From contig JANATG010000011.1 in the NCBI GenBank assembly GCA_029449235.1, positions 1,208,001-1,272,000 of the forward strand: a stretch of DNA of 64,000 nucleotides. The letters run 5' to 3'. The notes under the pieces are model-generated. The model saw only the letters and a list, made by a program, of their open reading frames with translations. It was not told where the DNA came from and did no database searches. Positions within the stretch are counted from its first letter, which is position 1; each line of letters begins with the position of its first letter. This DNA is from Linnemannia schmuckeri. Taxonomy: Eukaryota; Mortierellomycota; Mortierellomycetes; Mortierellales; Mortierellaceae. Position numbers and translations under genes: made by a program. Positions 32,737-46,100 of the stretch are shown here, piece by piece.

Positions 32737-35700
32737 TTAGGTCTGTCGTCTACGCTTGCTGCGACGCTCAGGGGATGTCTTGGCCTGGACCTGCTTCCCT
32801 CCCTTCTCACCATCGGACCCATCCTCGTCATCATCCACATCCTCGTCATCTTCTACGCCTTCTTCCTCTGCCTCATCCTCACCCTGACTTGACCCTCCTT
32901 CCTGACCACCTTGCTCCTCGTCTTCATCATCTTCCTCCTCTTGATCCTGCTCCTGTGTGTCTTCATCCATCAGATCTCCTTCCTTCTGAGGGTCCGAGAC
33001 CGTCAAAGGGAAATCCATCTCCAGTCGACACTTCTCTCCCTCGCGCACATACTCTGCAATCACTGTAATCGTACAAGACTTGTCGTCTGGTCCTGGAATT
33101 CCTCGGAGCTCGCCCTTGTGCCATTTGAGCCATCCTGGCAACCAAGGACTTGTAAACTCTGCCGTAGGACCTGTTTGTCAAATACATCAGAATAAATGGC
33201 ATGAGTATCGCGTCAAAAAGTAGTTAAAGAGAGCACAAAACAGTTGAATTAGAGACAACCACCTACAAGACATCTGCGCGTCCCAAATCCGGGGAGCATA
33301 GATGTAAGGAACACCAACACGCGCAAACTTGATGATTTGACCTGCAATCCGACTGGAATACTCTCGGAACTCCCACTTTCCCTGAGGAGTTGACATGACC
33401 TCGGCTCCATCGACCGTCTTGACCTCAGGCGAACCAGCGCCTGAAAGACCAATTGTCGTTAAGCCAGATGTCCCAGTCACATTTCCAGTGGTGGATGAGA
33501 CAGACGAAGATGAAGAAGGGTCGGGTCGTTTACGAGCCTCGATGTTCCAGACATGGTTGCCCTTGGACTTTTGCTTCTTGCCGTCCTCATTGAACCGAGA
33601 GATGTAACGATGTTTCCAAAGATACACCTTCACCTTTCGTAATGGAAGAATATCCTCCGTCAGACCCTCGCGGACAAGCGATTCGTGAAAGGCATTCGTG
33701 AATGCCTGGATACGGAACTTGAACGGACGAAAGTCGGTTGAGGCCTCTAGCCTCTGCATTTTCTTTGCCATCAGCGGTTGATGACTAGAGGACGTAGAAA
33801 AAGCAAAAAAAATATCGTATGAAGTTAGGGCAGTTGGCTTGTACACTACTGGTTTGCAAATGAGAGGCAATTAGCTGATGCTATGCAAACTTACATTGGG
33901 TCGCCCTTAGAGTCACAGACATTCACTGGGTTATAAAGAGTACATAGCAATGATTACCATTATTAGCATGCAGAATTCTTTGGAATGCAAACGACTAATT
34001 CAAAATCATATTAATTCAATAACAGCAACTCCACTTACGATCAGAGCAGATCCTCTGAAGAAACTTAAAGAACAGCTCGTCCAGTCGTGCGACTACTTCA
34101 GGTTCCAGGGGTGCATGAAACTGAGTCCTTGACCCAGTAGCTCCTTCGCCTCGAGACGTGTTGCTAGAAGATGTCTTGGAGCCACCTGCGCCAATATAAC
34201 TGGTGGACCCGCTTCCAGTATTCCCAATGCCTGGACTCTGGAGCGGTGCACTGTAACCCTGTTGTCCAGCCGAGGTGCCGGGTGCTGGCTGTCCCGATAG
34301 TGCCCATGACGATGGAGAGTTGATTGATGAGATGTTGAGAGGGTGAATGTTTCCAAGCGAAAGATTTCTTGATCCTGACCCTGATCCTGATCCTGATCCT
34401 GACCCGGCCCTCGGCGAAACCATCGCCTTGGATTCTCCGCCATTGCTCCTGTGAACATCTTCATTGTTCAATAGCGCTGAGATCTTGCTTTGATGACTGG
34501 CTCCATGCATCGGTGTCGCTAGGTACTGCTGGGATGGTCGTCGTGGTTGAAGGGCTGATGGTCTTGGATGGCGCCTTTCGTCGCCCACAGGATGTGAAGC
34601 GGGATGAGAATATGGTGAGCCTCCCTCCTCCATGTGAAGGTGCAAACGTGCGTGAGAACCGTCTTGGTCGAGGGCTGGCGCTGGGTGATGTTGGTGATGA
34701 GACTCATATCCTCCCTGATACAAATGCTGCGAGCGATGAACCCCAGGCTGAACTGGAGATGGAGACGTAGGTCCTCCTGCTCCTGCTCCTTTGGTTTTTG
34801 GTGACACTTGAGCATGCGTCGAATACTGATGATGTCCCGGATGACTATGTGGACTAGGATACTGCTGTTGCTGGTTTTGGTGCTGATGATGTTGCTGTGG
34901 GTGCTGGAGCTGGTATTGTTGTTGGTGGTGTTGGGACTGGGGCTGATGCTGGTAGTGGTGGTTTTCAAAGACATGCGGTAACGAGTTCTGACGCTGGCGT
35001 GGGACGGCAGGGTTGGTTGGTGTTGTCATGTTTCCCGTTGAGCCACGGTGTGATGGCGGCACAGGAGCCGGCTCCTGCACTACTGCTGGGTGGGGCATGG
35101 GGTACCCTCCGCTTGCCCTCTCAGGTCCGCCTGTACTTGTTGGATAAACTGGAGTTGGGTGTTGCGTCAGTGAGGCGCTCGGGCGCTTTCGTCCCATCTG
35201 TATATCACTTCCGCCGTGAGGATCAGAGGGATCTGGGTGGAACGGGTGTTGGCGCTGCGGTGATGTTTGCATTCGCGGCGAGGTGACATGTGGATCATGG
35301 TATAGATCAGATCCTTGACCTCGGTATGGATGGGGATATCCTGTTGGAGTTCTAGACCCTGGTCCTCCTACCGGTGATGCTTCTGAAAATGTAGCGTGTC
35401 GCGGTCCATGGGTTGACGAATCCGGGCCTCTGGGAAAAGACTGCAGGTTGCCAGGTTGGTGGTGGTAGGATGGGGGGCGAGGATGAGGAAATGTAGAAGC
35501 ACGGCCGTGTTCTTGGAATCCTTGTGGGACAGGCTGACGTGGGTAACCAGGCGGAACGGGCTCGCTTTGGCTTCCAGATCTCTATTATGTATAGGGTGTC
35601 GAGGAATCATGTTGCATATTGACACACATTCGTCTTAGTGGGTGAGTGGGGGATACTGCTCGTGTGTCCAAGTGGATCCCAGAATCGATCGGCGGTGGAG

Positions 35701-36353
35701 GTACAGCGAAGATCGTTCTTGTTATACATAGCAAGACATACCCACGCTGTCGCCGTAGAAAAAGAAAACAAGAGTAACCTTAAAAACGTTCTGTTAACGA
35801 CAGAAAATAATAATGCAAACCTACCACGTCGTGATGAACACGTTCCTGTTCAATGGCAAAGATATGATCTTCGAGCTCCTCTGCCAGGTGTCTGGTCTCT
35901 TGTAGAAAGTAAATGGAATCAGAGATGGCTCCTTGCGAGAAACGTAGCCGTGCGGTTGTAGCTGAGGTAACCAATCTGTTGTCGATTGTCAATAGGGAAC
36001 ATGACCATATATGAACGAACCAGGCGCAGAAAAGACCAACAACAAAGAGATGGGCAAAAAAAACCACAATTAATAAAAAGTAATAAACAGGGCTTTTTTT
36101 CTTTCTTCCCATCCTTCCTTCTTTGACCCTTTCTTTTCTTGCATTATTGCTGCTGCTGTCTATCTTTCATATCTCCGAGGGTCAAGGGTAAAGGGTAAAG
36201 CAAGGTAGGATTGACCAAATCGGGGGGTGGGGAGAATGAGCATGCATGGCTACTTTGACTTAGCTTTCCATCTCATCAAGACAATTACCTCTCAAGCTGG
36301 GAAACAAGCCTTTCTTCGTGAGGGGGGTCCATCGTTGACCAGGCTTTGCTCAT
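32737..36353 (-). CDS. Conserved-looking 913-aa protein of unknown function, with His/Gln-rich and acidic regions
   Basis: Six exons (36289-36353, 35825-35975, 34039-35581, 33895-33925, 33267-33784, 32737-33170) join in frame. Residues 1-72 form a charged helix (AISDSIYFLQETRHLAEELE). A 500-residue disordered region follows, rich in Pro, Gln, His and Ser, with a perfect (GS)n run encoded near 34370-34410. Next comes an ordered block: LDELFFKFLQRICSD, then FRPFKFRIQAFTNAFHESL, VKVYLWKHRYISRF, KSKGNHVWNIEARK, YIYAPRIWDAQMSC and SPWLPGWLKWHKGELRGIPG. The tail is very acidic and ends in KRRRQT, a possible nuclear signal. The ordered block reads like a fungal-specific domain, but I cannot name it. 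The 31-base exon 33895-33925 is supported by frame on both sides. Confidence 0.75.
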
Positions 36354-37377
36354 AGCACACACGGAAACTAGAACGGGGGGACAGAAATTAGAACGAGGGA
36401 CAACTATTTTTTTGTTATTTGTTGGTTTTGTTGGTTGCAGTATGCAGGAAAGGGGAGATGGATGGAAGAGAGGCATTGGGCATTGGGTTAGGCAACAAGA
36501 AACGGTGTCTTAATGTAATATGCACAATGGACCAAAGAAAAAGAAAAAAATACATTGGGAGAGATGCAATGGGACATTTTGTTCCTACAACCATGGTATG
36601 GTACAGAATGAAAGAAAAAAAATGACGAAGAGTATCCTTTGGGCGTGCTTATGTGCGCTGAGCGAATGTCTTTTTTTATCGCGTAATTGAATATCGGTTA
36701 TTGTGGTAACAGCGGTCGCTTCTGTAATTGTTGTGGTCGTTCCTCCTTGTCGGTGTTGTTTGTTGCACTGGTTGTTTTGAGGTAGTGTTTGTCTCTTTTG
36801 TTGTTTTTTTCATTGTTGTTGTTGTTGTCGTTAGTCCTCGCCTCTATATCAATCTTGTTTTTCTGTCGTTCTGTCAACTCCTCTTTGACACTCAACGGGA
36901 TAAACAGCACGAATGAATTGGAAGGGGGTCACGGACCAAAGATCGCCCAAGCACAGCATGTTGTCGTCTCCTTTTGTTTTTGTTTTCTTCTTTGTCTGTT
37001 TGATAGACTGATGAGTGTATATATATACCTTGTGTTTGACGCCTCGCGAAATAGGTTTTTTTATCAGCGAGGGTTAACGAGCAAAGAGGATTTACAGCGG
37101 CGAGGAAAGAGTTTGAGGAAAGATTCAGTGGAGACGAGATCAGGAGTGGGGTAAGGGAAAGAAAGTTGTGAGGGTGACAAATAAGGTTCTGGCAGCCTGG
37201 GATTTCAAGGGTTTTAGTGGGTATTATCGATCCCCTCGCAATTGTTGTTGTTGGTTGTTGGCTGTTCGTTGATGGTTGGTGGTTGTTGGTTGGAAGAGTA
37301 GGTGTGAGAGGTAGTGAGCCAGCCAGTGTGCAAGAGGATGGTGGTTTTTGAAGGTGATCGATATGATAGGGGAAAGA

Positions 37378-37417
<40 letters not shown>

Positions 37418-39246
37418 GGGAAGGAGAGAGAAGATAAAGGAGAAAAAAAAAATAAACAAAATGCAAGGTAAGAGAGGGAGGGGGAGAAGTGGCAGGCAGG
37501 AAACCCGTGTACGGACGACAAGGAAAAGGTAAAGAGTGGGCAAAGAGAGAAACAAGTACGGAAACGGGAACGGACAAAAAAAGAGAAAGGAAGTGTGAAA
37601 CGAAAGAGAAACGGGTAAAATGAAAACCAAAAAGAAGACAGAGTTTAAAAAGCGTAAAAAAGTACAGAAAAGCAGTTACAACGCAAAGACTGTTGGAATA
37701 GTAAGAAAAAGAAAGAAGGAAGGAGAGAAAGAGAAGATATACTACCAGGGGCGAGAAGGAAACAGAAGACAGACAGAGAGTGGAGCTATATCTTTCGTTC
37801 TTATGAGGAATTTTTGTTTTGTTTTGTTTGTGTGTCCTTGTCGTTGTGCTGTTGCCGTGGCTATCGTTGCTGTTTGTTTTGTTTCTCTGTTTGTATTGAT
37901 TGTCGATAGTTTACAACGGTACAAGGATGTTTTAGGGCAATGCGTTCCTTTGGTTGTTGTGTGTCTGTTACAATGGTAGAAAAAAGGGATCAAAAAAAAA
38001 TAGAAAAACGAGGGGATGTTATAATACAGTCGAAAAAGTGCGTGTTGAAATTTAAAAAAAAAAAAAATAAAAAATAAAAAAAGGGTTCGAGCCCTGGAGG
38101 ATAGAAATCCCGCTGCGGATGAGGAGTTGGAGATGGATTGGGAGGATTGATAGTCAATTAAAGTGAAGTATGGTACTGGGACATAAAGAATGCAAAAAAG
38201 GAAAGAGTATGTGTTCTTTGCCCGTCTTTGCCTTGGACAGTTTAGATGAGCATGTGCAAGCCCTGGAGACAGGAAGAGAGACAAGTTGCTAGATTGACGA
38301 TGTGCGTTGTGTGCAAGAGGGTGTTTATGTTGGATAGGATGACAGTCCAGGAAGAAGTACCGATGGTAAAGTGCTGTCGATGGTACTAGAAGGGGCGTCG
38401 ATGCCGGTCGAGGATGGTTGAAGAGTAGCCGAGAGTAGGAAAGTAAGAGAGAGGAAGAGAAGAAGGACGTGTGAAGATAAGAGAAACGAGGGGAAGAGAA
38501 AGGGGAATGGGTGAATGAATAAATGAATGAATGAGTAATTGAATGGATAGATGTACGGATTGGATACGATTGAATGAAAAAAGGAGAGGTTAAAGAAGGG
38601 CTAGATTAAAACGTAAAGAGAGGAAGATTATGAACGGCAGGTGAGGAATAGAAGAGGGGAAGAAGGCCAGATATGAGTGAAGACGAAGAGTGTGCAACGA
38701 CGTAAGGTAGCATGAAAAAATAACAGAGAGAAAGAGGGAAACAGGAAAGTAGTAGAGGAAGAACAGGATGTTCGGAGTAATAACGATTAAAAGGGAAAGA
38801 AGGAAAGAAAAACAAAGAAAAAAGTGGGTGAGAATCGAGAGTAGAGAAGGGGGAGGACAGGGAATTGGAAGGAAGGAAAGGGGTGGAAGAAAAAGGGTGT
38901 GGTGGAAGAAGGAAAGAAGCGAGAGGATAAAATAAGGAAGGAATTATTGAGCGAGCGTGCGAATGTGAGTGGAAGATAAAAGAAACAGAAAGAAAGCAAT
39001 AAGGAGAATAAAGAAAAAAAAGGTGAGGAGAAAGAAATAGAACAGCAGAAAGAAAGAATGAAGAAAACGAGGAAAAGAAGGAAAGGGAAAGGGAAGGGAA
39101 TGGAAGAGTTGGAAGAGAGGAAGAGAGGAAGAAGAAGGAAGGGGAGGAAGAAGAAAAAGAAAATAAAAACAAAAACAGAAACAAAATACAAAGCCAGCAT
39201 CGACAAGGGGAGCATTGGGTAAGTGGGGGAGGGGAGGACAAACGAA

Positions 39247-39269
39247 AGACGACGACGACAACGACAACG

Positions 39270-39306
<37 letters not shown>
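39247..39306. repeat. CGA/CAA trinucleotide repeat
   Basis: About 60 bp of (ACG/ACA) triplets, mostly perfect CAA, at the edge of the purine-rich tract. Confidence 0.85.
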
Positions 39307-39307
<1 letters not shown>

Positions 39308-42077
39308 CAGTCAATCAAAGTAACAATAGCAACAACAATAACCAAGGATACTGAGAATGCCCACACATACAATAAGAAACAAATACGAGGCCGAACTATG
39401 TTATGTGATGGTACATGGTCCTATCCAATCCCTCAAGGGAAATGAGTATGCAGCATCCAGACGGCTGGGGTGAGCATAAACTAATAAAATAAAGAGACTG
39501 TTGCGAATAAAATTTTGCACCGTTCCTCTCTTCTCACCCTCTTCTCTCTGCCTCTTCCTCCGCCCATGGTCACTCGCATTCTTTTTCATTCACACACACT
39601 TACGTTACTTTCCACTCTCGCTCTGTCCTATACCTTTCATTTCAGGCCGTTTTTCATGTCAACGCTTGTTTGCCGCGCTCTTTCAACCTCCATTCAATGT
39701 CTCTTAGTCGCATACAACCATAGCAGCGGATTCGTTGGTTTTTGAAGAGTCAGATGCATTCATGCTGGATGCATATGCGTCGAACAAAAGACACCTTGGG
39801 CGCCTTCACCGCCCATTATAATGATTCATCCATGGTTGAGTCGTTTTTTTTCTCTTCGGAAGTAAATTAGACACACTATCACTCATGTCTCTTCATCTGT
39901 GTCCCCTCTTCTTCCTTTTCCCTCTTTCTTCTTTTCGTCATCTTGGCTTACTCTATTGGTCCTGTTATTTTTTGGAGGGAAAAGAATGGAACAGTTGCTG
40001 TGTTGCCCTGCCAACCGATCGCCTTTTTTTTTGTGCCCTTCTCCCTAATCTCTATCCCCGCCTTTTTCACTAACCCTTCCCACCTCGTCACTCCCTCCAC
40101 TTTTTTTGTGTGCATCTCTCACAAGCTGCCCAGTTTCGTCAGTATCTCTATTGGTTCCCTCCAACCAGACACACAGGCACAGACACCGACAGAAGCAAAG
40201 ACAGAGAAACATTAAACATACACTCACAAAAAGAAGAGACACAGACACAGACTTGGAACAACCTTGTGAGGCAAACAAACAACACAGTCATATTTTGAAA
40301 AGTACCGCCCTTCTTTTTTCGTCCATACAATCAAGTGAGTAAACAATCATTCCGCTGCAGAACCCTGAACTATGTTCATAAATCTGTTACAGGCGCAAGG
40401 AAATACGACAAATTCAAACAAGAACAATATTAACATCAAACAATAAAAATGACAATCAACAACACAACAATATTAATCAAGAAAATATCAGTGAAAATAA
40501 AAACAAAATGAGGCAATAGACCCGATGTGAAAATGGCTAAGCAACGAAAATAGGGATGGTGAAAAGGGGGGAGGAAGGAAGGAGAAGGGAACGAAGAGGG
40601 GGAGAGAAGGGAGGGAGATAGAACGCCATACACACTGCTATTGAGGGAGAGGGAACAGGAAAGGAGAGGAGAGGGTGCCCTCCCCTTTGTCCTATCAGAT
40701 CGTATCCCCCTCATCGGATCACTTGTCATAACTTGTCACCATACCCTTTGCTTTAGCTTTTTTGTTGTTTCCAGCCCCTTCGCCTTTTTTTTTTTTTTTT
40801 TTTTTTTTTTGGTTTTTGTCACTTTCCTTTTCTCGCTTTTAGCTATTCCGACGCGTCTTTTTTTTATTTTATTGATCCCATCACGACGCGTCCTCTCATT
40901 GGCCAATAGCCTCTTGGTCGTCTTTCTATTTGAGTAGAACGAGCAAACGATCAGTACCAAGAAAATGATCGACAGCCCCATCAAGCCGATAGGATGAAAA
41001 AGAAAACAAAAAAAAACTGGGATCCATCAATTTTTATCCGCCGTTTTCCCGACTTCCCTGGGTTTGCCTGCACTAGTACCGACAGTTTACTTCCTTGAAC
41101 TCTTACAGTGATACTTGGCACTCGGCTGTTCTGCGCAAGGGCGAAAGAAAGAACAAAGAAAAGGGGGGTGGGATCCAGTAAGAGTAGAGATTGCAAGAAG
41201 CAAGTAAGCAAGCGAGCAAGCAAAGGGGAGTTGAACTGCCTTTTTTTCGAGGGATAGTATGGGAGTGGAAAATAAAATTATAGGCGCCAGTGGACTGAGA
41301 GCACACTGAACAGAAGGAAAGTACTCATACCCACACGCATATGCATAAAGAAAAAAAAAAAAAAAGGATGGATATCTGTTCATTTTTGCTCCTTCACCAT
41401 TCCTTGACTGGTCCAGGCACCCTCACTTCCTTTCTTTCCAGTCTTGTTCGTTCGTTTTTTCTTTTTTGCTCTCTTTTTCTTCTACTGTCTTCGTCGTATC
41501 TGAGTTTCGAAATGCATACATAACAACCAACACACGTCCCCTTCGGACGTTAGTACATATAGAATTTAACGGTCTCCAGTGCTGCACTAAGCGCCTTTGT
41601 GTGTGCATGCTTTCCCATATGCTTGTGTGAAATGTTTCCTTTCAATGCTGCGTAGTATTCAAATGCAGGTGAAGAGGGAGATACGATGTTGGATGAACAT
41701 AGGAGGAGAATGCGACATAAACAATGATGAATGATGGGTAATTGTTACTAAACTCATCACTTACGCATCTAATGCATACAAAGAAAAAAAAAAAAAGGAA
41801 ACTGTTTGCAGATACTTTTTTTTGCCCTTCTTGATTGTTTTTATTGATTTTATTGTTTTTCGTTCGGTTAGTATTTGTTGTTTTGATTTTTATCTCTGTT
41901 CCCTCGCTCTTCTCAGGTCTCGTCTTTGATGGCCCGATTTGGGTCGTTGCATATGATTTGATTGTGTGTGTCCCCTCCTTTTTTTTCCAGTTCGTTTGGT
42001 GCTCTCGTCTTTTTTTTCTTTGTTTCCGTCGAATCATTCGATTTTTTTTCTGTGTTTCTTTCTTTACCTATATGGCA

Positions 42078-42125
42078 GGACAGAACAAGGACAGGACAGA
42101 ACAAGGACAGGACAGAACAAGGACA
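42078..42125. repeat. Three perfect 16-bp tandem units
   Basis: The unit GGACAGAACAAGGACA occurs three times head to tail, followed by degenerate GGACAGG-like copies to about 42148. Confidence 0.9.
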
Positions 42126-42222
42126 GGACAGGATAGGACGGGACAGGAACCCTTGGACTTGAACTTGGATGCTCCCCTCTCTCGCCTCACCACCCTCAAT
42201 GCTCAACGCCTCTTTGAAAAAA

Positions 42223-42265
<43 letters not shown>

Positions 42266-42530
42266 ACATTGTACTGGTAAACATGCACAGCAGCAGATGG
42301 ATGGCGTTCCTTTCTCATCTCTCAACCAAACTACCCCCATTACCCCCTGATTACAGTTTTTTCAACTTTGTTCATTCTTTGTTCATTGGAGCACAATACG
42401 GTCAGGCAAGCAGGTACCGTCGGCAGGCGGGCAAAAACCAAAACCAATGATCGAAATTCATGCAAAAAAAAAAGAACCCAAGCAAGGCATGCAGAAAAAA
42501 AAAATGTTAAAATGGACACAATTGGTATAC

Positions 42531-42566
42531 ATCAACAAACATCAACAAACATCAACAAACATCAGC
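42531..42566. repeat. 10-bp tandem repeat
   Basis: ATCAACAAAC is repeated three times with a fourth partial, slightly altered copy. Confidence 0.9.
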
Positions 42567-42913
42567 AACCACACCTAAAAAAACAAGTTCCCGGTTCTTT
42601 TTTGGGATGTTTGCTTTTGTTGTTGTGTTGCTTTATTGTTCAAAAACAAAAAGAATAGAATGGAGAACAGAAGAGAAAAAAAATTCAAAAACGAGGATGC
42701 AGAGAACGCAAGGACCCGTCAAAGCGTACTTGCATTCTCACTCCTCCCTCTAACTCCTCGGACTAACCTCACCCTTACTCTCTCTCACACGCTTGCCCTC
42801 TTTCCTACTGTCTCGCCCTCTCGCTCTTTCTCCCTCTCTTTTTTATTTTCTCTCCGCTCCGTCTTGAGGATAGGTAGATAGTTTGTCCTCCGTGAGCTTG
42901 AAAGCAAGCACAC

Positions 42914-42949
<36 letters not shown>

Positions 42950-43021
42950 AAAACCTTCCTTTTTCGTTTATTAGTACTCAGCTACTATTCTTTTCAATTC
43001 TATCCAAAATGGCGTAAAGCG

Positions 43022-43056
<35 letters not shown>

Positions 43057-43180
43057 AGGGATGAACAGCAAAGCTTTATCCAACCTGCAGTACCACCGGA
43101 TTATCGGCTGATTTTGTTGCTTTTTTTTTATTTGTTTGTTATGCGGGTATTATGCTTCCTGCTTACTGCTAATGCTGATG

Positions 43181-46100
43181 CTATTGCTGCAGGTGCATTG
43201 GATCCTGAAGGGACGGTTGACATCCGCCCATCGCCATCATCACCTGCTGCTGCTGTTTCTGCTGCTGTTGTTGCTGTTGTTGCTGTTGGTGATGATGATG
43301 CTGCGGCTGCGGCTGCGGCTGGAGATGGAGTGGAAGTGGGAGGTCCAAGGTCGCTCCGGGCATCGTCGCGCTATGAAACGCTCCAATCGAGAGTGTGGAT
43401 ACTTGAGACAGTTGAGAGGGCATGTGAGCTGTTACCGTTGCCGCTGCTGTCAAACGATCACGACTGGCAGGCTCTGTAGTAGTGGCAACCCCTTCTCCTG
43501 ACCCGGTATTGACGACAGGGGAAGAGGAGGAAGACGCTGTAGACGTCAATGAAGACGATGAGGAGGAAGAAGAAGAAGGAGACAACCCATTGTTTTGATT
43601 GAATGGAATGGCTAAATGAAGGGTTGGCATGGACGATCGTCTTCCGCGTCCGATTCCTGTGCTGTCGTCCTCCAACCAGTACATCTGATTGGAGTGATGG
43701 TGAGGATGCTGTTGTTGTTGGTGGTGCTGCTGAAGGTACAGCGGACTTGTGAGTGTGAAAGGGTGAGGAAGGGTGGCGTTGGTTTGAATGTATGTCGAAT
43801 GTTGCTGCTGTGGATGATGTTGAGTGTTCTGATACATGTCTATGAGCATGTGCTGCTGCGAGTAGTGTTGTTGTTGTTGATGATGATACTGATGTTGTTG
43901 TTGGCGTGCATGGACGGATGGGTGTGCATAAAAGTTGGTAGTGACGCCATTCTGGACGGGTGACGAAGCTGCCGAGGAAGGTGAAGATGAGCCCAATTGT
44001 TGATGTTGTTGCTGATGTTGCATAACGTTAAATTGGGGCGGGGATGGAACGGGGTTGGCAGTAGTAGTAGTAGCTGAGACATGTTGTTGTGGATGAAGGA
44101 ATGCGGGGTTTGCACCATGACTGCCGACTTCTCGTTGCGCCGTTGAAATCGTTGTCGTTGTTGCCCCCACCTTTTGTCCGGGAATCCGAGGGGGGAAAGC
44201 GGCCTCTAAACTCAACCCTACAGTACCATTAGCGCCACCGCCTTGGCTTGTTGGTTGATGAGATACATATTGTGAGCCATTAGGGTCAAGCGAAGAAGTT
44301 GCTTGAACTGAAGGAGGAGGAGGAGGAGGAGGAAGTACACTTATTGCTGCTGTCGTCCCGATATAGTTTAGGGCAAGACCCTCAGGAGGTATGCCGCCGC
44401 CACCGCTGTTGTTGTTATTGTTGTTGATAGTGTTACCCGAAGGGGTGATATGATGATGCATGATCGAGAGGGGACCCGTCGTCTCCTGCTGGCGAATGTG
44501 GTGGTCCGGATGAGCATTTGACGACATCAACGGATCTATACTTGGAGCAGCTGAGACATCTATCCCGTTTGATGGGGCTAAACTCGACATGGATAATAAC
44601 AGCGACGAAGCGATGCATGATAGAAAAGAGATAAAAACATACACAAAAGAGAAAAGAGAAAAGAGAAAAGAGAAAAGAGAAAAGAGAAAAAAACAGAGAA
44701 GGGAGAGAGCGTGAATTAGATGCGTAGAACGTATTCTTGTTGGGTTAAGATGGCTTGAGCGTAGTTTCAAATACTCACTCGTTTCATTCGCACATATACT
44801 AAAGGATACAATCATACAAGAAAAACATACTACACAAACAAAGTACAAGACAAACGAATGAGAGCTTCTTACCAAGAGCAGACCGTGCATCGGGATAAGG
44901 CGGTGAAGGAGAATATAGAGATGGGGACGATGCAGAAAGGGGTGAGCTGCTAACCCAAGAACCATCCGTCTGTTGCTGCTGTTGCTTCTGTTGTTGCTGA
45001 CGGAGGAGTGTGCTAGGCTGAAGGGCGTTGTGAAGTGCATTTCCCGGCCGTTTGGAGTGTTGACTGACCTTCAGACTCATCTTGCTCTTGTTGCTGCCAC
45101 CACTACCGCTGCTGCCGCTGGAGGGCTTGCCAATGTTGGACGACCGAGGGTGGTATTTTAGTTTTCTCAGCATCGCCGCGTCCTGATCTGCGCTAGAACC
45201 CAGTCCAGGAAAGGTGGCCAAGTTCATCAGACGCATCGAGATCTCTCGCCCAAGCGATCCATCAATCCCCCGAATGGTTCTACTCTTTGCTTGAACACCA
45301 TCCAATCCAGCCCTAGTGGCTCCGCCTTCAAAAACCGCCGTGGCGCCAGCAGCAGCAGCAGCAGTTGTCGCGTCTCGATCAGTATTCAATGGTGCTGGTC
45401 CAAGCGCCAAGACAGCAGGAGATGAGAGTCGCTTAAAGTCCTTTGGTACACCAGATCCGCTATGCGACAGCTTGCCATCCAGTTCCATCACCAGATTACA
45501 CAGCTGCTGGTTTTCTGTTCGGACAAGCGCCAAGATTCTGTAGACCTCATCAAGTTCTTCAGCCTTGCTCTCCAGCCACTTGATGTACTTCTGTTTCCGC
45601 TGACGGAACGCCCGTTGTGCCGCTCGGTTCTGTTCTGCTCTTCTGAACGCGATCTCCTCGGGCGACTCAACCATCTCTGTCATTGGCGACGACGTAGACA
45701 AGGGCGACGAGGATGTGGTAAGCGCTACTGCTGTGGCCGACAATGTAGGTGAAGACGCATTGGTGAAAAACGGATTGTTATCAGAATGTTGAGAAATGTT
45801 GGATCCTGTCAGAGGCGACTCCTCATTGGCGCCACTACTGAACCCGTGTTGACGTAAGGGACTGGCTGCTCTGAGCTCTGTCATTGTCATCTGCTGTTGC
45901 TGCTGGTGGTGGTGGTGCTGCGGCCCGCCTTCTGAGTCCTGTGAGCCAGCTTTCTGAGTGGTAAACTCACGCTGGGACTGATCCAATGCCGACCGTGGGA
46001 CCGAAGAGCTGTCTGAGGAGCTTGTAGGCTCGGAGGGCGGCGTGTAGATGCTCATGTAGGACCTGGAATAGTCGGCCGACGCCTTCAACTCTGCAGAAGA

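Larger units (their letters stand above)
36354..43180. other. 6.8-kb region without supported genes; low-complexity and purine/pyrimidine-asymmetric
   Basis: From about 36.9 to 39.2 kb the plus strand is strongly purine-rich, so the minus strand, which leads into the 913-aa gene, is a long CT-rich stretch. Near 39.5 kb the bias reverses to CT-rich on the plus strand until about 40.1 kb, then alternates. A/T homopolymers occur at 37380-37409, 40785-40810, 42225-42263, 42915-42957 and 43022-43054. Open frames here are simple-sequence products without recognisable domains. It could hold long leaders or untranslated RNAs, but nothing in the sequence proves it. Confidence 0.5.

Noticed and set aside
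38606..39314. Several overlapping 120-211-aa minus-strand frames rich in Phe, Ser, Leu and Pro
   Set aside because: They are translations of a purine-rich tract read on the CT-rich strand; no domain, no splice logic, and three frames are open at once.
42062..42350. Tandem repeats as a CRISPR-like array
   Set aside because: Units are contiguous without spacers; it is a simple tandem repeat.
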